64,000 nt of DNA from CAYRJD01 sp964424585 (GCA_964424585.1 CAYRJD010000031.1:11015-75014); one strand, 5' to 3'; numbered from the stretch's first letter, positions 43,459 to 52,249 are shown. Made by a program: numbers and translations. The notes: generated by a model from the letters alone, not told the origin.

Positions 43459-45431
43459 GACTGCTCCTCAACAGCCTCAACAGGCTTGAGCACCGCCACT
43501 TCCACGCGAAGCGCATCTAGCGCATCCTGGGAAACGCCAACGACATCCACCTCGAGTTCCGCCACTCCTTGTTCGGCAAGAGCTACGACGCTCGCCGCGT
43601 AATCGTCTGTGCCGTCAGCAAATCGGCAAGGTAGTGCCGCGGGCTTGACCTGCTTGTCGCACGCCGGGTCAGAACCGTTGCCCGCCAGCAGCACAATGTC
43701 GACCATCGCGTCAGCGCCGCTCGAAGTGCTCCGGTTCGATCCTCGGGCGGCGAACTTTGGTTGCCAGATGACGCGAACGTGGCCGTCTTCACGCGGAATG
43801 ACCGAAGCGGGCAAGCCAGCTACACGACCCCTTGCCCGCGCTTGAGTGCGCGAGCGATTGGTGTCGCCCGGATGCTCGCCGCCGTTGGGATTTGGGTCTT
43901 CCTCCAAGGCTCTGCCCTCGTCGCTCTCGTCTTCGTCTTCGATAATCGGCGGCGGTGCTGGCTTGGCGCGCTGTGGCGGAGATCGATCGTCTAGCTCGCC
44001 GCGCAGCAAGCGAAGTGCCTCGGGCTCCCAGGTGCTCGTGTTCCGCGTCGGCACGGTTTCACGCAGCTCTTCAGCCAGAGCCCTCAACGCGCTCTTGAGC
44101 TGCGGCCCTTCCCGATTGGGTGCATTGCCCGCGTCGACCTGGAGGTGTGAACCGGTCTCGCACGCACGCACGAGACGACCGAACGCGCCCGTAGCGTCAA
44201 CGACGGCGTGAAACGCCACTTGGTCGGAAAAGTCCTTGGCCTCCAGGCGCCGAACGGCGTCGCTAATCCGCATGCCTTCTCGAAAGAGCGTCACCCGTGA
44301 ACGCTCGCCGGGCGTCTCTTTCCATCTGATGCGGGCACCGTCCAGCAGGTCATGACGCGGAGGCAACGACGTGCCCTCGGTCCACACCTTCCAGGCTGCG
44401 TGGGCATTGACCCCAGCGCCGAGTTCTTTGGCGCCACGCGTAGCGCGCTGACGCAGTCTGATTCGTTCCAGAGCCTCCCGAAAGGCTTCAGTTCCGGCAG
44501 TGCCTTGACCACCTACCGCGGTCGACGCGCCCGTTATCGCGTTCTCGTGCGTTACCTCCATCAGCCCGTCTTCGATTGCCACGGTGAAGTGATGCGCCAC
44601 TATCTCCGCGATCCACGCACCCAGCGGATCGCGTTGCGTGTCGTCAAGTCGTCGGGGTGAGAGTGACCTATGTGCCGTGATGCAGACGGCAGTTCCCCGC
44701 TCCAAATCGCCAAGCAGCCAGTCGGGCGGATCATGCGCGGGGTACGGATCGGTGCCTATGAAGCTGTCGGCATGCGCTTCGACTGTCAAGCACCCGTGGT
44801 GCGAGCGGGCGACGGGTCTGCCGCTGTCATCAATGCCGTCGTCGGCATCTCCGTGGGTCGCCAGAAAACACTGCCCGCCCAGCATCCGGGTTCCGTCCGC
44901 CGCAATGCCACCGTAAAGCACGTACCGGAGGCGCGAGGCCGCAATGGCCGTCAGATGCCCGACACCGATCGAGCCCCTAGCGCTTGACCCTTCGTCGGTG
45001 TTGCCGCCAGACCCCTTGTTGAGCATCTTCTTGTAGCGGACGGCATCTAGGCCCTTGCCGTTATCCCGGCAGATAAGGCACGTGACGGCACCCTCGTCCA
45101 GTGCCTCAGCAATGCGCTCGCTCACCCTCCTATCTTGAGGTGATCGCCGCAGGTGCTCACCGATGCGCGCAAAAGCTCCCCTGTAGTCCGCGATGCCAGG
45201 CATCTGCGCGCTTGGCACACGTTGTGAAACAAAGTCAACTCGAACGACTCCGTCAGCTTCATCGTCGGGCTGAGCGTCGAGCGCGTTCTGCACAAGTTCG
45301 CGAATGACGATCTCGTCGTTGACGTGTTCGTCTGCTAGAGCCGCGAAGCCGTCCTCGGTGCCCAAGTCTTTAACGAAGACGAGTCGTGCCTCGCCGCCGC
45401 TCGCCTGATCGGCCCCAGCTGCTTCGGTCAC
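43455..45431 (-). CDS. GHKL (Hsp90/MutL/MORC-like) ATPase, candidate defence operon leader
   Basis: A 658-aa protein with a Bergerat-fold ATPase at the N-terminus. The N-box is ELVQNALDAQ (Glu45, Asn49, Asp52), the G1 box DNGKGLD (123-129), and the G2 box GSIGVGHLTA (153-162). No histidine-kinase H-box is seen, so it is more like Hsp90, MutL or MORC relatives than a sensor kinase. A middle domain follows. Residues about 500-540 are a highly acidic linker (EDEDESDEG), and a small beta C-terminal domain ends the protein. I chose GTG 45431, with AAAGGGG upstream. It leads three coupled genes. Confidence 0.78.
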   Translation of the reverse strand: MTEAAGADQASGGEARLVFVKDLGTEDGFAALADEHVNDEIVIRELVQNALDAQPDDEADGVVRVDFVSQRVPSAQMPGIADYRGAFARIGEHLRRSPQDRRVSERIAEALDEGAVTCLICRDNGKGLDAVRYKKMLNKGSGGNTDEGSSARGSIGVGHLTAIAASRLRYVLYGGIAADGTRMLGGQCFLATHGDADDGIDDSGRPVARSHHGCLTVEAHADSFIGTDPYPAHDPPDWLLGDLERGTAVCITAHRSLSPRRLDDTQRDPLGAWIAEIVAHHFTVAIEDGLMEVTHENAITGASTAVGGQGTAGTEAFREALERIRLRQRATRGAKELGAGVNAHAAWKVWTEGTSLPPRHDLLDGARIRWKETPGERSRVTLFREGMRISDAVRRLEAKDFSDQVAFHAVVDATGAFGRLVRACETGSHLQVDAGNAPNREGPQLKSALRALAEELRETVPTRNTSTWEPEALRLLRGELDDRSPPQRAKPAPPPIIEDEDESDEGRALEEDPNPNGGEHPGDTNRSRTQARARGRVAGLPASVIPREDGHVRVIWQPKFAARGSNRSTSSGADAMVDIVLLAGNGSDPACDKQVKPAALPCRFADGTDDYAASVVALAEQGVAELEVDVVGVSQDALDALRVEVAVLKPVEAVEEQS

Positions 45432-45515
45432 GGCCAGCGAACCCCTTTCGTGCGACCCCCAACTAGGCAGTCTGCCAGCAGTGCAACACCGCTTGCCGTG
45501 GCTTTCGCGGGTGCG

Positions 45516-45529
45516 TCGCACGCGTGCGA
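45516..45529. promoter_or_regulatory. 14-bp perfect palindrome in divergent intergenic region
   Basis: TCGCACGCGTGCGA is its own reverse complement. It lies between the GHKL operon start (45431) and the plus-strand gene at 45587. Its placement suggests an operator for one or both divergent units. No regulator gene is adjacent, so the binding factor is unknown. Confidence 0.45.
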
Positions 45530-45586
45530 GGCGTGCGCTGCGTCGGCAACACTGCAGGGCGTGACGGGCAGTGCCGCGTGACACAC

Positions 45587-45970
45587 GTGAACTCATCTAG
45601 GCCGCTCGACGGCCCGTGGCGGCCGCTGACCGAAGTCGAACTGGCGAAGGTGCCAGCCCAGCTGGGCGTGTTCCAGCTCGCCGACGAACAAGGCGCCGTG
45701 CAACGCATCGGCTACGCCGGGGCACGCGAGCCGTTCGGAATGCGCAGCGCGCTGAAACGATTTCTCTGCCCGGGCGCCTCAGCTGCGGGCACGACGCCCG
45801 ACACGCCAACACCGAAGCGCCAGCCGCAGCGGTTTCGCTACGAGTTCACCGCCAACTACGCCAGCCGCTACGACGAGCTGCTGATGCGCCACATCGCCGC
45901 CCACGGCCAGCTGCCCGACGCGCAGCGGCACGAGCAAGCCCGCGTCGGCAGGCTGAGCGGTGCGTCATGA
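45587..45970 (+). CDS. Small hypothetical protein upstream of acyl-CoA dehydrogenase
   Basis: A protein of about 127 aa with a block PAQLGVFQLADEQG and IGYAGAREPFGMRSAL that faintly recalls GIY-YIG-like small domains (weak, from memory). Alternative GTG starts occur at 45578 and further upstream in frame. It overlaps the acyl-CoA dehydrogenase gene as ATGA, which supports translation. A Pro/Thr-rich loop sits near the middle. Function unknown; coupling implies a role linked to the CoA operon. Confidence 0.65.
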   Translation: MNSSRPLDGPWRPLTEVELAKVPAQLGVFQLADEQGAVQRIGYAGAREPFGMRSALKRFLCPGASAAGTTPDTPTPKRQPQRFRYEFTANYASRYDELLMRHIAAHGQLPDAQRHEQARVGRLSGAS

Positions 45971-47133
45971 ACTTTTCGCCAACGCAAGAACAGCAGCTCA
46001 TCGTCGACACCGTCGCGAAGTTCGTCAGCACTGAGATCGTCCCGCTCGAAGCCGACCTCGACCCCGACGCCGGCGAGCTCGCGCCCGAAGACGCCGAACG
46101 GCTCACCCAGATGACCAAGCAGATGGGCTTTTTTGGCCTCGACATTCCCGCCGAATACGGCGGCCCCGGCCTCGACACCACCACCCGCGCGCTGATGGCC
46201 ATCGAGATGAGCAAGCACCGGGCCGGCCTCTACAACCCCTGCTACGGCACGTTCGGCGGCGCTGGACTAGCCCAGCTCTACGAGGCCACCGAGGAACAAA
46301 AGGAGCGCTGGCTCTACCCGACGCTGCGCGGCGAGAAGGTCGGCTGCTTCGCGCTGACCGAACCGACCGGCGGCTCCGACCCCGCCCGCGCCATCCGCAC
46401 CCGAGCCATCAAAGACGGCGACGAGTGGGTGCTCAACGGCGCAAAGCTGTTCATCTCAGGCGCAGACAAAGCCGACTACGCGCTGTTGTTCGCTCGCACG
46501 TCCGACGACCCCGGGCGCGCCGGCGTCACCGCCTTCATCGTCGACACCGACACGCCCGGCTTTCACGTCCGACGGGTCGTCCACACGCTGCGCGCCACCC
46601 GCTACGCCACCGAACTCGAGTTCATCGACATGCGAGTGCCCAACGACAACGTGCTCGGCGAGGTGAACGGCGGCTTCGGCATCGCCAACGACCGGCTCAG
46701 CCGCCAACGCATTCCCTACGCCGCGGGCTGCATCGGCCCAGCCATCGTCGCCCAGCAGATGTCGATCGAGTGGGCGAAGAGCCGAGAGACGTTCGGCGGG
46801 CCGCTCGCCGACAAGCAAGCGATCCAGTGGATGATCGTCGACAACGAAATCGACATCCGCCACGCCCGCTGGTGCGTGCTCGACGCCGCGCAGAAAGCAG
46901 ACGCCGGGCAGCGATTTCGCACCGAAGCGGCGATGGCGAAGCTCGTCGCCAGCGAAGCAGCCGGACGGGTCGTCGACCGAGCCATTCAAATACACGGAGG
47001 CATCGGCGTCACCAAAGACCTGCCGCTCGAACGCTGGTACCGAGAGCTGCGCATCCGCCGCATCGGCGAGGGCCCCAGCGAAGTGCAGCGGCTGATCATG
47101 GCGCGCGACATCCTGGGCGGCAGCTTCAAGTGA
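45967..47133 (+). CDS. Acyl-CoA dehydrogenase
   Basis: FAD flavoprotein of 388 aa. Motifs are YGGPGLDTTT in the N-terminal domain, FALTEPTGGSDPA, WVLNGAKLFISGAD, and a C-terminal QIHGGIGVTKDLPLERWYRELR followed by EGPSEVQRLIMARDILG (in pieces). The catalytic-base position depends on subclass and is not assigned. ATG at 45967 overlaps the small gene stop as ATGA, and its TGA overlaps the CaiB gene as GTGA, giving a tight three-gene operon. The longer frame starting near 45616 is rejected. Confidence 0.92.
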   Translation: MNFSPTQEQQLIVDTVAKFVSTEIVPLEADLDPDAGELAPEDAERLTQMTKQMGFFGLDIPAEYGGPGLDTTTRALMAIEMSKHRAGLYNPCYGTFGGAGLAQLYEATEEQKERWLYPTLRGEKVGCFALTEPTGGSDPARAIRTRAIKDGDEWVLNGAKLFISGADKADYALLFARTSDDPGRAGVTAFIVDTDTPGFHVRRVVHTLRATRYATELEFIDMRVPNDNVLGEVNGGFGIANDRLSRQRIPYAAGCIGPAIVAQQMSIEWAKSRETFGGPLADKQAIQWMIVDNEIDIRHARWCVLDAAQKADAGQRFRTEAAMAKLVASEAAGRVVDRAIQIHGGIGVTKDLPLERWYRELRIRRIGEGPSEVQRLIMARDILGGSFK

Positions 47134-48371
47134 GCAGCCACCTAGGCGAAGCCGAACCCCAAGACGAAGCCAGCCCGCAACGCGAGCCCGCCCGCGACCT
47201 GCCCCTCTCGGGCACCACCGTGCTCGACCTGGGTCAGATCTACCTGGGCCCCTACGCCAGCTTTCTCATGGCCACCTCGGGCGCTCGCGTCATCAAGGTC
47301 GAACCGCCCGAAGGCGAGCCGCTGCGCGGCAACAGCCACTCGCTGCCGTATGCGCTGCTCAACGCCAGCAAGGAAGCCGTCACCCTCAACCTCAAGCACG
47401 ACCGCGGGCGCGAGCTGCTTCTCACGCTGGCTCGCCAGGCAGACGTGCTGACGTGCAACTTCGCGCCGGGCGTGACGCAGCGTCTCGGCATCGACGCGCC
47501 CGCGATGTGGCAGGTCAACCCCGCGCTCGTCTACGCCCAAGCGACCGGCTTCGGCCTCGACGGCCCCGACGCTAACCGCACCGCGATGGACTTGACCGTG
47601 CAAGCGCACATGGGGCCGATGAGCGTGACCGGCTACCCCGACCGACCAGGAGTGAAAGCGGGCGTCGCGTTCATCGACATCTTGGGCGGCACGCACCTGT
47701 TCGCGGCGGTCGCCGCCGCGCTCGTCGAGGTCGCCCGCACCGGCGTCGGCCGGATGGTGGAAACGTCGATGGCCGAGTCGGCGTTCTTCACCCTCGCCAC
47801 CTACCTCCAGCAGTGGCACACGAGCGACGACGGCGCGACGCCGCGCGTCGCCAACAAGCACGCCACGCTCGGGCTGTCGCCCTACGACACCTACGAATGC
47901 GCGGACGGCTACGTCGCGCTGATCGTCATCTCCGACCGGCAGTGGCGCGCCGTGGCTGACGTGATCGGACGCGACGACCTCGCCGACGACGAGCGCTACG
48001 CGCGCAACCGCGCCCGCATCGCACGGGCCACAGAGGTCGACGCGCTGGTGACCGGCTGGACGAGCGAGCGGCCCAAAGCCGAGGTCGCCGCCGCGTTCGC
48101 AGCCGCCGGCGTGCCGGTCGCGCAGGTGCGCGACATCGACGAGGTCGTCCACGACCAGCACCTCACCGAGCGGGGCTTCATCAGCTGGGCGCAGCATCCC
48201 GAGATGGGTCGCATCCCGCGCGCGCAAAGCCCGATCCGGTGGCACGGCTCTGAGCTGCCGCCGCTGCGCTGGCACAGGCCGGTCGGCGCCGACAACGAAG
48301 CCATCTTCGGCGAGCTAGCGGGGCTCTCACCCGACGAGGTCGCCGCGCTCGCCAGCGAAGGCGTCATCTAG
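47130..48371 (+). CDS. CaiB/BaiF family CoA-transferase
   Basis: A 413-aa family III CoA-transferase. It opens GTTVLDLGQIYLGPYASFLM after a Gln/Glu/Pro-rich leader of about 25 residues, then has VIKVEPPEGEPLR, NFAPGVTQRLG, and the conserved FIDILGG with the likely catalytic aspartate. It starts at GTG in a GTGA overlap with the acyl-CoA dehydrogenase gene. Its 3' end overlaps the convergent enoyl-CoA hydratase gene by 45 nt. It probably loads CoA on the substrate that the dehydrogenase then oxidises. Confidence 0.9.
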   Translation: MSSHLGEAEPQDEASPQREPARDLPLSGTTVLDLGQIYLGPYASFLMATSGARVIKVEPPEGEPLRGNSHSLPYALLNASKEAVTLNLKHDRGRELLLTLARQADVLTCNFAPGVTQRLGIDAPAMWQVNPALVYAQATGFGLDGPDANRTAMDLTVQAHMGPMSVTGYPDRPGVKAGVAFIDILGGTHLFAAVAAALVEVARTGVGRMVETSMAESAFFTLATYLQQWHTSDDGATPRVANKHATLGLSPYDTYECADGYVALIVISDRQWRAVADVIGRDDLADDERYARNRARIARATEVDALVTGWTSERPKAEVAAAFAAAGVPVAQVRDIDEVVHDQHLTERGFISWAQHPEMGRIPRAQSPIRWHGSELPPLRWHRPVGADNEAIFGELAGLSPDEVAALASEGVI

Positions 48372-49067
48372 GGCCGCTTGGCGAGCCTCCACCGCGAGCC
48401 CCGCTTCGAGCGGCAAATCGTACGCGGCGCTCAAGCACGCCCGCAGCGCGCGCCAGCGTCGGCGCGGCGTGGCTGCTAGCTGCGTCGCGAGTTCGCGCGC
48501 CCGGCGCTCTAGCTCGTCGCCATCCACCACTTCGGCGACGATGCCGAGCCGGTGGGCTTCGGTGGCGGTGATGGTCTCCGCGGTGAGCACCAACGGCAGC
48601 GCCGCGCTCGGCCCGATGGCTCGCGTCAAGCTCTGCGTGCCGCCGGCCGCCGGCAGCATCCCGAGCTTGGTTTCCGGCAAGCCCAGCACCGCGTCGCTCG
48701 CGGCCAAGCGAATGTCGCACAGCAGCGACATCTCGAGGCCCGAGCCGAGCACGTGGCCGCGCAAAGCGGCGACGGTCGGCACACCCAACTCGGCCAGCGT
48801 CAGCCACGGGTCGCGCTGCCAGCGAATGCGCCGAGCTTCGATGACCGAGCTGGCCGAACCGAACTCGGCGAGGTCTGCGCCCGCGCTGAAGTAGCGCCCC
48901 GCCGCCAGCAGCAGCACGCACCTGGCTGAGGGCACGTCGCGCACGGCGGTCACCGCTTCGATGAGGGCGTCTCGCATCTGCAGGTCGTAGATGTTGAGCG
49001 GCGGATGATCGAGCGTGATGGTCGCCACGCCGTCGTCGCCGAAGGTGAGGTGCAGACGCTCTCCCAC
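48327..49067 (-). CDS. Enoyl-CoA hydratase/isomerase family protein
   Basis: Crotonase-fold protein of 246 aa. Oxyanion-hole blocks FSAGADLAEFG and RGHVLGSGLEMSLLCDIRLA are present, and the LPETKLGMLPAAGGTQ segment carries a glutamate in the usual catalytic region. The start is GTG at 49067, 8 nt after the preceding CoA-transferase stop; the open frame upstream of that overlaps the neighbour and is rejected. The C-terminus overlaps the CaiB gene on the other strand by 45 nt. It likely hydrates enoyl-CoA in the same pathway. Confidence 0.88.
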   Translation of the reverse strand: MGERLHLTFGDDGVATITLDHPPLNIYDLQMRDALIEAVTAVRDVPSARCVLLLAAGRYFSAGADLAEFGSASSVIEARRIRWQRDPWLTLAELGVPTVAALRGHVLGSGLEMSLLCDIRLAASDAVLGLPETKLGMLPAAGGTQSLTRAIGPSAALPLVLTAETITATEAHRLGIVAEVVDGDELERRARELATQLAATPRRRWRALRACLSAAYDLPLEAGLAVEARQAALDDAFAGERGDLVG

Positions 49068-49075
49068 GAGCCCGC

Positions 49076-50140
49076 CTAACGCCGCCGCGCCGATGCCAGC
49101 GCCGCGTGCACGAGCGGCGCGACCGCATCCGCGAGCGACACACCGCAGGCGGTCGGACGCGCGCTCGTGAGCTGGTCGGCCGCGGTCGCCGCTGCTACGA
49201 GGCCAGCCAGCGGGTCGGGGTAGGAAAACTCGCACGGCTCCGGCTGAGCACCCAGCCAGCCCAGCCCGCTGGTGGCGTGCACGCCTGAGCCGTAGGCGAT
49301 CCAGTCGGCCTCCGGCGCGTTTGGTTCGTACGCGGTGATGGCGAGCGTGCGCATCGGGCGGCGCAGCTGGCTGGGCAACAAGCCGAGGTTCGCCAGCGCG
49401 CGGCGCGACATCGACGTCACCAACAAGTCGGCGGCGGCGAGGCAGTCGTCGAGCGCGCGCCGCTCATCTAGCTGCCGCAGGTCGAGCTCGACCACCTCTT
49501 TGTCTTCGTTGAGCTGACGAAAGTGCGCAGGCGAGCCGCGCAGCCCGTCTACTCGCACGTTCGACTCGACCTTGATGACGCGCGCCCCAGCTCGCGCCAG
49601 CAGCTGGGTGCACAGCGGCCCGGCCCACATCGAACTCAGATCGACGACCGTGACGTCGGCCAGCGATCGGCGCGGCGCGCCGAGCGGACGCGAGGTGTCG
49701 TCGAGCAGCGCGGCCGGCTCACTCGGTGCGCGCCCCGCGACCGGCGCGCTCAGCTGGCGATAAGGCGTAACCGCCAAGCGCCACTGCTGCGCTTCGGCCG
49801 CAGCGGCCTCAGCGTCGACGGGCTCGGCGTCGGTGGGTCCAGCAACATCGCCGTGTTCGGCACCGCTGGCCAGCGATCCGCAGAGGCGCTGCCAGGTGTC
49901 TTCATCGTCTGGGCCCAGATCGACGCACAGCGCGCCCTCGCCCCAGGGCACCGGCTCGGCGCGAACACCCAGCCCGCCCAGCCGCGCCGGCGCGTCCACC
50001 CAGTCGGCGACGTCGCCGACGACCGCGCCGAGCCGCGCCTCGACCCGCGCACCGAGCGCCTCGGCGTACTCCCACAACCCCGGCGGCAACGTGCCGCCGG
50101 TCGGCTCGCCCGTCGAGGGCCGAGGCTCGGTCAACGTCAT
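49076..50140 (-). CDS. CaiB/BaiF-like CoA-transferase with non-standard architecture
   Basis: A 354-aa protein whose CoA-transferase start (TVVDLSSMWAGPLCTQLLARAGARVIKVES, in pieces) lies only after about 165 residues of unrelated sequence. The aspartate candidate is YPDPLAGL. The usual large C-terminal half of the family is missing, ending at VAPLVHAALASARRR. So it is a shortened enzyme with an added N-terminal domain, or a degenerate or subunit form. It overlaps the upstream enoyl-CoA hydratase as ATGA and is followed by another hydratase. Activity is uncertain. Confidence 0.75.
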   Translation of the reverse strand: MTLTEPRPSTGEPTGGTLPPGLWEYAEALGARVEARLGAVVGDVADWVDAPARLGGLGVRAEPVPWGEGALCVDLGPDDEDTWQRLCGSLASGAEHGDVAGPTDAEPVDAEAAAAEAQQWRLAVTPYRQLSAPVAGRAPSEPAALLDDTSRPLGAPRRSLADVTVVDLSSMWAGPLCTQLLARAGARVIKVESNVRVDGLRGSPAHFRQLNEDKEVVELDLRQLDERRALDDCLAAADLLVTSMSRRALANLGLLPSQLRRPMRTLAITAYEPNAPEADWIAYGSGVHATSGLGWLGAQPEPCEFSYPDPLAGLVAAATAADQLTSARPTACGVSLADAVAPLVHAALASARRR

Positions 50141-50880
50141 CGGCCAGCGAAGTCGGGGGGTCGCTTGTCGAAGAACGCGGCCAGCCCTTCGGCGCGGTCG
50201 TGCGTGCTGGCGAGCAGACCGTTGAGGTCGCCCTCTAGCCGCAGCCCCTCGCGCAGCGACATCTCGGCGCCGCGGTGCACGGCTTCTTTGGCCAGCTCGA
50301 GCGCCAGCGGGCCGCGCTCAGCGAGCGAGCCGCACAGTTGCGCGGCGCCCGCTGCGAGCGCCTCGTGGCCCTCGAACACCTCGTGCACCAAGCCCCACTG
50401 CTTCGCCGTCGCCGCCTCGAGCGTGCTGCTGAGCATCAGCATCGACGTGGCACGCGCGTGGCCCACCGCCCGAGGCAGACGCTGCGTTCCGCCCCACGAC
50501 GGAAACGCTCCGTCGCCGCTCGCGTCTAGCGCGAACACGGCGTCCGCGCGCGCGAGCCGAACGTCGCACGCCAGCGCGATCTCGAGGCCCACTCCGCAGC
50601 ACGCGCCGCCGATAGCCGCGACGACCGGCACCCGCAGCGCGGCGATGGCGTCGGTCGGGCTGGGCCCGTCGCCAGGCAGAGCTAGGTCTTTTGCGGCTCC
50701 GTCGCAGAAATCGCCGTCGGGCGCGTCCACCAGCACGACCCGATAGTCGCGCTCTTCGCGCAGCGCCGATGCCGCAGCAGCGAGTTCACGCGCGCCGGAT
50801 GCGCTGAGCGGCCCACCAGCGAGCCGCAGCCGCGCCACCGCACCGGCGCCGCGGTCGTCGCCAGCGGCTCGGCTACTCAG
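50137..50880 (-). CDS. Enoyl-CoA hydratase-like protein, probable CTG start
   Basis: Crotonase-fold protein of about 247 aa. GGACCGVGLEIALACDVRLA is the conserved oxyanion block, followed by a FPSWGGTQRLPRAVG segment typical of the family. The early CoA loop reads DFCDGAAKDLAL instead of FSAGADL, a deviation that may alter activity. The first canonical start (GTG 50838) would remove part of the first beta strand. A CTG at 50880 overlapping the preceding TGA as CTGA gives a complete N-terminus. It overlaps the downstream CaiB gene as ATGA. Confidence 0.8.
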   Translation of the reverse strand: MSSRAAGDDRGAGAVARLRLAGGPLSASGARELAAAASALREERDYRVVLVDAPDGDFCDGAAKDLALPGDGPSPTDAIAALRVPVVAAIGGACCGVGLEIALACDVRLARADAVFALDASGDGAFPSWGGTQRLPRAVGHARATSMLMLSSTLEAATAKQWGLVHEVFEGHEALAAGAAQLCGSLAERGPLALELAKEAVHRGAEMSLREGLRLEGDLNGLLASTHDRAEGLAAFFDKRPPDFAGR

Positions 50881-51119
50881 TCGGCTGACTTGGTCTTCTT
50901 CGGCTCCTGGAGAGCCATGTCTTTGCCGTTGCACTGCAACGTGACCTGTCCCGGCTTGGTCACCAGCACCTCGATGCCGGTGGCTTCGTCTTGGTAGCGC
51001 TTGCCGACCATCACGCCGTCGCCACCGCCCGACGCGCTGATGTCGCCGTCGCCGCCCTTGGTGACGATGACCTGCACGCCCTCGTCAAGATCCAACCGCT
51101 CGCCTGCCGTGGTTGCCAC
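50877..51119 (-). CDS. Small hypothetical protein
   Basis: An 80-aa protein with two similar beta-like stretches (VQVIVTKGG and IEVLVTKPG), a central Gly-rich turn, and a basic-acidic C-terminus PKKTKSAD. The start is GTG at 51119 with a weak AAGGGG upstream. I do not recognise the family. It heads a coupled run with the enoyl-CoA hydratase via CTGA. It may be a small scaffold or binding protein; no function is inferred. Confidence 0.6.
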   Translation of the reverse strand: MATTAGERLDLDEGVQVIVTKGGDGDISASGGGDGVMVGKRYQDEATGIEVLVTKPGQVTLQCNGKDMALQEPKKTKSAD

Positions 51120-51282
51120 TTACGCATACCCCCTTGTGGTGTTGTCCGATGACGAGCCGCTACTCGTCGCGTTGTCGGTGCGACACAGGCTAACGCCCGC
51201 CGCCGCAGACACTTCGTCAAACCCAACCCGCCGCCCTGACCCAGCCGCCCTGATCTCGCCTCGCTCACCTAGTCTCGCAGCC

Positions 51283-52239
51283 GTGACACTTGAACCTCAA
51301 GCGGCCAAGTTGCTGAGCCGCATCGAAGCGCTCGGACTACCGGAGTTCGAAACGGTGGGCCACGAACGAGCCAGAACGGGCTTTGCGAGCCGTCCGCCCG
51401 CCGGGCATCTCGTCGAGGTCGCAGCGGTGAGCGACGACAGCTTCGCCAGCGCAGACGGCAACGACGTAGCCGTGCGCGTCTACACGCCAACCCAAGCGGC
51501 GCACCGCGTGCCGCTCGGCGGTTTCGGGTGTCTCATCTACTTCCACGGCGGCGGCTGGGTGGTCGGCAGCATCGAAACGCACGACCGGGTGTGTCGAGCG
51601 CTCACCGAGCTGGCCGGCGTGGTGACCGTGTCGGTCGACTACCGCCTGGCTCCCGAGCACAAGTTTCCTGCCCCTGCCGAAGACTGCTACGCCGCGGTCG
51701 TCTGGGCGCACGACAACGCCGAGCGGCTCGGCATCGACGCGGCCAAGCTGGCTGTGGGCGGCGACTCAGCGGGCGGCAACCTGGCCGCGGCGGTCGCGCT
51801 GATGTGTCGCGACCGAGGCGGCCCGGCACTTGCGCACCAGATGCTGATCTACCCGGTCACCGACTTCGACCGCACGACGTCGTCGATGCGCGCCAACGCC
51901 GAAGGCTTCTTGCTCACCCGCACGACCATGAGCTGGTTCGACGATCACTACCTGGCGACCGACGACGACGCGAACAACCCGTACGCCGCGCCGCTCGCGT
52001 GCGACGACCTGTCCGGGCTCGCACCCGCTGTGGTCATAGTGGCTGGCCACGACCCGCTGCGCGACGAAGGCGTCGCGTACGCGCAGCGGCTCAGCGCCGC
52101 GCAGGTGCCCACGACGCTGGTCGAATACCCGGGGCAGTTTCACGGGTTCTTCACGATGACGAAGTTCCTCGACCAAGCGGTTCAGGCTCAGTCGCTCGCG
52201 GCTGCGCTGCTGTCGGCCCAGCTAGGTGCGACCGGCTAG
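51283..52239 (+). CDS. Alpha/beta hydrolase, HSL family (esterase/lipase)
   Basis: A 318-aa hormone-sensitive-lipase-type hydrolase. The oxyanion motif HGGGWVVGS, nucleophile GDSAGGN, aspartate in AGHDPLRDE and histidine in QFHGFF form the catalytic set. It opens with a helical cap region, as in group IV bacterial esterases. The start is GTG at 51283; the open frame reaching 51001 has no support before this. It stands between two divergent and convergent CoA-related transcription units. It likely hydrolyses short acyl esters. Confidence 0.9.
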   Translation: MTLEPQAAKLLSRIEALGLPEFETVGHERARTGFASRPPAGHLVEVAAVSDDSFASADGNDVAVRVYTPTQAAHRVPLGGFGCLIYFHGGGWVVGSIETHDRVCRALTELAGVVTVSVDYRLAPEHKFPAPAEDCYAAVVWAHDNAERLGIDAAKLAVGGDSAGGNLAAAVALMCRDRGGPALAHQMLIYPVTDFDRTTSSMRANAEGFLLTRTTMSWFDDHYLATDDDANNPYAAPLACDDLSGLAPAVVIVAGHDPLRDEGVAYAQRLSAAQVPTTLVEYPGQFHGFFTMTKFLDQAVQAQSLAAALLSAQLGATG

Positions 52240-52249
52240 TCGCGACCAG

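Noticed and set aside
46425..47129. Upstream extension of the CaiB frame inside the acyl-CoA dehydrogenase gene
   Set aside because: The dehydrogenase frame has all family motifs; the CaiB start fits the GTGA overlap at 47130.
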